Positions 59,108-64,000 of a DNA stretch of 64,000 nucleotides are shown here, piece by piece. The stretch covers positions 4,386,501 to 4,450,500 of the forward strand of contig CM044860.1 in the NCBI GenBank assembly GCA_024500155.1, in the 5' to 3' direction. Source of the stretch: Chenopodium formosanum (taxonomy: Eukaryota; Streptophyta; Magnoliopsida; Caryophyllales; Amaranthaceae). How positions within the stretch are numbered: the stretch's first letter is position 1; each line of letters starts with the position of its first letter. The translations under genes were made by a program, and so were the position numbers. The notes below the pieces were generated by a model that saw nothing but the letters and a program-made list of their open reading frames with translations, was not told the DNA's origin and ran no database searches.

Positions 59108-62100
59108 TATTGAAGAGTATATGTTATTTTGTTGGTGGGTTTGAAAAAATGAAAAGTGTGATTGTGCTATAGTGCTATACTATTATTTTGTTTTTCCCAT
59201 AAAAAAAAAATATTAACTTTTTTCTTTTTTTTTTTTTCTTTTGAAATATAGGATAATGTAAGTATGTAACAATAGTATAATACCCTTCGTATTAAAAGTC
59301 TTTTTGTTTGTAAAGAAAAAATCCTACAAAAGTTAGAAAATAATTCTCTTAAAAATACTACATAGTATAATATTATCAAAATGAAAAAAAAAAAAAAAAA
59401 AAAACGAAAATTTACTATGTATAAAAGGATTTATTATTTGATAAGTTTGTCTGAAATGAATCAGTGATGCAACATATTATCTGTTGCATAGTTGGCTAGA
59501 TATTATGCACGAGACTTAATGTTAAAATAAAAAATGGAAATTACGAATTATTAAATTTTTTAGGGGAGGTATATTTATTTAAGAAGGAAAAGAAGAGTGA
59601 TTAAGGATTCAAGATTTGCAAGATTACAACGCGGCATTTTCTTATTATAGATGTGAGTATAAAATAATTTGTAATTTTTATTTGGATTTAATTTTGACTT
59701 ATTAATAATACTTCTGTGAATAATTTTTACTTTGGGTGATTAGCATAAATTAGCATTTGCTTAATATTTTTTTAAAAAAATAAATAAAAATAATATCTCA
59801 TTCTTAGATGTATGCAATATAAAGGATTTATGTAAAATAACATGATTTACTTCCATATTAGACATGTTTTAATATAAAATAATGGTAATTAAATCCTCAC
59901 AATCTTCAAATAATGGTAATAGAATCCTCATAATATTCAAATAATGGTAATAAAATCCTCATAATCTTTATATATACAAACCCAAATATGAAATATGTGT
60001 TAAAACAAGGCCCAATTCTCATGCTTAATTAAAGAACAATATATTTAATTACATGACGTGATTAGTTTTAATGCCCAATTATGATAATTTAGAAAACATT
60101 AAAAAATTAATATCACGAAACGATGAAAAATCCATGCTAGATATTTTTTTTGATACCAATTAAATCAGAATCATATTGCATTGGTATTTTAAACCGACAA
60201 CATTCGACAATTGTCCCGAAATGTCGTATGTACATACACCATTATTAAAATCCATAACATGTATCAACTTGATTAACACGGAGTACATTAAATAAGAACA
60301 AAAACATGTAAAATCAAAATAGAAATTCCCATGCCATTTCTCGTGATAGTGATTAAGTAGTAGGAATACATAATACTACTAGCTAGTAGTAGTTAGGCAA
60401 GTAAGGTAGCTTTTGCTTTAGGAATATGGTTGTCTAAATTTGGTGGTGTGATATGAATTCTACTGAATATTAAGAGTAGCTCATATATTATGTGTTCGCA
60501 TTTAAAAGTCCGCGCGTATCAAAATTTTGAAACACTTCACACTTCTTGAATCTAGGGTAGCTTCTCAAGAGGTTTTTGTATCTCTTACATGGTAGGATCA
60601 TACTCATCATAACAAAGCAAATAAACTCCAACTTTTTAGCCGGTTGAGTTTTTAAATTACGCTATTAATAGTTTTTCTTTTGGTGAAAAAAAAATCGCTC
60701 ACAAGATTTATTAGATAGCAAATCAAATTATTATATTTTATATTTGAGTGTAACGCTTGTTTAAGATTATATCACTACTGTCACATACACGATATACCAA
60801 GTGGATAATGGAAAAATTAAAATATATCGTGGAATAATATCTCACTAGTGTAGTACTAGTGTCAATTGTGTAGTGACTTTTCCCAAGTTGGAATTAACAT
60901 TTCTACTCCAATACCTCCACATGCAAAGTTGCGCAATTTCACTCCAATTTTGACTAATTATCATCAAACCTTACCATTCTCTCCTTTTGCTTGAAAGTCT
61001 AATTAGTGGATAATCTTACACGAAACTTCATATTGCTAGACATTAGTTAGTGAGATTGCTACATTAACTAGCTATTTACCCAAGTCAAGTTGTTTCGAGC
61101 AATAATACATCATTTGATTGACCATTGACTCATTTTTCGGACTACTATTTCCAATTCGCTTATTATATTTCCCTAAAAACAAAAGTTACTAGTAGTAAGA
61201 CTAGCTATGAAATCATTCATAAAATTTACCCTTGAAAAGAAAATACTTTTCTTCCAAAATGGTTCGAATTTATGCATCTTTGGAAGGTCTCCTTTGAAAT
61301 CAAAGAATGTTTCCAAGATGAAAAAGACATTTGGTAAGCATAATTGTGGGCCATCTCTTACGTGACATGGGTCCCATTACTTAATAAGGAAATTATTGCT
61401 CATATTATTTTGTTCTAATTTTATTTTTTTGGATAGATAGAGTAATTCATTGTGTATGTCAAAATTTCATGAATTAATGATAATGCTCGTTAATTAATTT
61501 TATGTTTTTAAAATAAGGCATTAATGGATCATTTAATTGGTCAGAGGTAATAGATAAGGAGCATAAATTCACGTGAGATAATCTAATAAGAGCAATTTTA
61601 TGATGTGCGACTTTTATCAACTCATTATCATAGTAGTATTTATATAGTGAATAATTATTGTGATTCTTTGGACAAGTAGATAATACACCATACAAGTAGA
61701 TTTTAGTTTGATGAGTGATACTTCCTTTCTCATTAAATCTTTTGATATACTTGATTTGGGACGTGGACTATACTCCTGAGGTCTTGTCTAAACCATTGGA
61801 TTTTGTTTTATTGATTTTCTTAGGGGCAATCGTAAAATATGCAACTATTGTATATTATATACTTCGTATGATGTAATAAATTTTCCATAAAACCAATCAA
61901 ACAATTAACCTTTATATATTAGAGAAATAATAATCAAATTATATACAATTTAGAATGACTTTTAGGAGGTGAAAACTAAAAATGAATGGATATTTGGATG
62001 AATGGATGATCAAGGGCGATGTAGATTAGCCTGTACCTCAACTATTCATTTTTGAACATATGATGTCGTATACTAGTATGTGATCAACAATTTTTTGTCC

Positions 62101-62210
62101 AATCAAAATTTCAACCTAATTACATTCTTTATCATCTTTTTAATATTCTATAATTGAAAATGTTTTCCGGCAAATCATTTTAAACCGTAATACGGTCCCT
62201 TACTATTCTT
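59108..62210. other. Intergenic, no gene seen
   Basis: Promoter-side flank of the PMT15-like gene, then AT-rich sequence. Apart from the tandem repeat at 59878 nothing is recognised. Confidence 0.4.
59878..59970. repeat. Tandem repeat, 31-bp unit, three copies
   Basis: Units start at 59878, 59909 and 59940 with AATAATGGTAATAAAATCCT, differing by one to three bases each. Confidence 0.9.
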
Positions 62211-62213
62211 CTT

Positions 62214-62420
62214 GCGGCTTCTAGGAGAGTTAAGGTACAATGGCCAACAGAAATAGCTGAAGGAAGAGCCCTTCTCTTTGCTGTGCACCTTGCTTGAAGG
62301 TTTGGTTATGAAAATGTCATTCTTAAATTGGACTGCCAAGTTCTGGTTAACAGACTTACTAAGGCTGCCATCTACTTCTCCGACGACCTTGACATGGTGC
62401 TTGAAAATCTTCATCTATAA
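62214..62420 (+). pseudogene. RNase H-like (RVT_3) relic of a retroelement or retrogene
   Basis: The frame reads AASRRVKVQWPTEIAEGRAL, LFAVHLA, a TGA at 62295-62297, then RFGYENVILKLDCQVLVNRL, TKAAIYFSDDLDMVLENLHL and a stop. This is the plant RNase H-like domain found at the end of many LINE polyproteins and in free-standing copies: AEARAL, GF-NVI-E-D, LVN-L. The nonsense codon replaces Arg (CGA to TGA) and one acidic residue position reads Leu-Asp. Dead fragment. Confidence 0.75.
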
Positions 62421-62457
62421 GTCGTAATTTCAATTTTTTTTTTTTACGTGGTCTCAT

Positions 62458-62720
62458 GTAGGGATGGCAATAGGGTGGGTCGGATGCGGATGATGGTACC
62501 TCCATACCCATACCTGCCTAAAAATCTTATACCATCTCCGCCCCACCACCTGTGACGGGTATAATATCCACATCCATACCCACCCCACCACCTGTGGTGG
62601 GTATAATATCCACATCTATACCCGCGCCCACCAAGTACAAGATAAGATCCATCCACTCCCTATCACCCACCTGGATATCCATACCCACCCCAAAACCGCC
62701 CCAAACCCATTGCCATGATG
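62458..62720. mobile_element. GGGATGGCAAT-type MITE / low-complexity GGGTATGG repeat (hAT-like)
   Basis: The left end TAGGGATGGCAATAGGGTGGG is the widespread plant terminus of this non-autonomous family; the right end ...AAACCCATTGCCAT lacks the last bases. Between them lie repeats of CCATACCCACCCC and CACCTGTGGTGGGTATAATATCC. A further CCATACCCACCCCATCACCC piece at 62898-62925 may be the tail of a second copy. Confidence 0.5.
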
Positions 62721-62973
62721 TTGTATTGTATCACATTAATGACAATTATATCAAATTAGGTTAAAAAATTGGGACTTTTACTATTCAAGCTTATTGGGCC
62801 TTAGGGGGTATAAAGTTTCATAAATTTTAAACTCTTTTAAAGGAAATATGGTGCGAGTACGGGGCGAGGCGTGTATGGGGCAGGTCTACTCTAAAATCCA
62901 TACCCACCCCATCACCCATGCGCGGGTACACATTTATCATCTTGTTAAGATTGTTCCTAGTGATGTCGATTAA

Positions 62974-63230
62974 GGGTGTGTTTTATTCACCTGATTTTTA
63001 CTTATCTGATCTGATCTGAATTTATCTGAACTTATATGATCTTATCTGAACTTATTTGAACTTATTTGAACTTATTAGCCCTTATTAGAATTTATATTAG
63101 TTGTAAATTAAACTTGGGTAACCCTGATTAACCCTTATCACAACTTATCCGAACTTATTTTTCCTGAACTTATCTTATATGAACTTATTAACCTTGAAAT
63201 AAGTGGAAATAAGGTGAATATAACAGGGCC
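62974..63230. mobile_element. Tourist-like MITE (TAA duplication)
   Basis: Starts GGGTGTGTTTTATTCACCT and ends AGGTGAATATAACAGGGCC, imperfect inverted repeats, flanked by TAA on both sides (62971-62973, 63231-63233). The interior repeats CTTATCTGAACTTATTTGAA. Length 257 bp, just upstream of the NRPB6 promoter. Confidence 0.85.
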
Positions 63231-63443
63231 TAAGTTAAGATAGATCATTGCCTAGAGAGGTTTTCCCGTATCTACTCTTAGACTCTTTATCCCTTGATTA
63301 ATATATTTGTCCTGCGTTTTTCTTAAAAAAGAATTGTAATACGGTCCCTTTCGGAGTTTAGGCCTTTACTAGACATGATTTCAATATTTCAAATCTAAAC
63401 ACAAAAACTATTATAGAAGCCCGTTTAGACAACACAATAATCC

Positions 63444-63623
63444 AGCCCAACCTTAAATAAAATAGAAAAAGGCCCAATGAATAAAATTATTTCTTTTTTA
63501 GGGTTAGGTCGGTCTTACTAATTTTGTAGTTATTAAAGCCCAACAAATACTACTTTCACCATACTTCCAATTCTCTGCTTTCTCTCTTTCTCTCTCTTCC
63601 GACCAAGAACCAATTTAGGGTTT
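63444..63623 (+). promoter_or_regulatory. NRPB6 promoter: site II elements, Y patch and telo-box
   Basis: RGCCCA (complement of site II TGGGCY) occurs at 63444, 63471 and 63537; a pyrimidine patch of CTCT at 63572-63600; and TAGGGTTT (complement of telo-box AAACCCTA) at 63616-63623, 36 nt before the ATG. This combination is typical of plant housekeeping, translation and transcription-machinery genes. No TATA box is evident. Confidence 0.65.
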
Positions 63624-63658
63624 TTGCGTTTGCTTCAGGCAAGCTTCAACAATCTTCA

Positions 63659-63693
63659 ATGGCGGACGATGATTACAATGACATTGATATGGG
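63659..63693 (+). CDS. NRPB6: DNA-directed RNA polymerases II, IV and V subunit 6, first coding exon (partial)
   Basis: The exon encodes MADDDYNDIDM plus two bases of a Gly codon, then a GT donor (GTAATT) at 63694. The acidic start MADDDYND-DMG is that of plant RPB6 (NRPB6A/B), a small essential subunit shared by nuclear RNA polymerases. The rest of the gene lies beyond the right edge, as 63694-64000 is intron-like, T-rich sequence. Housekeeping promoter elements precede it. Only eleven codons are visible, so the call rests on the characteristic N terminus. Confidence 0.8.
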
Positions 63694-64000
63694 GTAATTT
63701 TTCCTTTAATCAATTTATGTTTTCGCGAATTATCGTGTTTTTTCTTCTAATTACATGTTTTCGTGTTAGTTATTAGCTTAGGGTTTGAGTGAATTGAATG
63801 CAATAGTTTATTGGATGTTGCTGTTCTTAATGTTTGATTATCATATATTCTGTTATTTATTTGTTGTTAATTTCCGTTATAGTTCGAGTCTTGAGCTGAA
63901 ATTGGAGTGTGCTAATTTATATTCGACAATGCAATGTTGCCTCTGGTGTTTGTTGATTTATTTGTACTTCGATTTGAGTTGTTTTTCCCAATATTTACTT

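Noticed and set aside
62444..62656. Minus-strand Gly/Tyr/Arg-rich 70-residue frame
   Set aside because: Translation of the GGGTATGG simple repeat, not a glycine-rich protein gene.

Overview
This is a gene-poor stretch of a flowering-plant nuclear genome. It is AT-rich, its genes have many GT-AG introns, it is crowded with small transposable elements, and all intact protein genes are plant families. The species cannot be fixed from the sequence. The very frequent TACTCCGTA-type words and the transposon make-up suggest a Caryophyllales eudicot such as the beet/spinach group (inference).

Layout. Positions 1-10658 look like the 3' part of a large Helitron that carries pieces of several unrelated genes on its plus strand: plastid glycerol-3-phosphate dehydrogenase, a NudC-domain protein and ubiquitin-activating enzyme E1. 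These are followed by minisatellites and a textbook Helitron 3' end (GC hairpin, then CTAG next to T). Positions 10.7-22.3 kb are intergenic, with a tandem TRIM retrotransposon array bounded by a 5-bp duplication, Tourist and Stowaway MITEs and a 108-bp palindrome. At 22.3-27.4 kb lies a complete HD-ZIP IV transcription factor gene of the ANL2 type (minus strand, 9 coding exons, 856 codons). Positions 27.4-40.3 kb are intergenic; here a 2.3-kb poly(A) retroposon with TPR-coding sequence has landed inside a MITE (16-bp target duplication), and there is a short complete Helitron. QUA3 follows at 40.3-45.6 kb (minus, 7 exons, 598 codons), CSN1 at 47.6-52.4 kb (minus, 6 exons, 442 codons) and a PMT15-like putative methyltransferase at 53.8-59.0 kb (minus, 6 exons, 628 codons). 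The right edge holds more repeats, an RNase H-like relic and the promoter plus first coding exon of an RNA polymerase subunit gene (NRPB6, plus strand).

How the genes relate. They are ordinary housekeeping or developmental genes, not a pathway cluster. ANL2 is an epidermal transcription factor. QUA3 and the PMT15-like protein are Golgi-type DUF248 methyltransferases of the pectin-methylation family. CSN1 is a COP9 signalosome subunit, and NRPB6 is shared by nuclear RNA polymerases. The order HD-ZIP IV - QUA3 - CSN1 - PMT15 looks ancestral. In Arabidopsis, from memory, At4g00730-At4g00740-At4g00750 are ANL2, QUA3 and PMT15, while At3g61140-At3g61150 are CSN1 and the ANL2 paralogue HDG1. The window would then preserve the neighbourhood before duplicate-gene loss.

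Exon borders were placed by hand from homology and splice consensus. All four complete gene models add up to whole numbers of codons.
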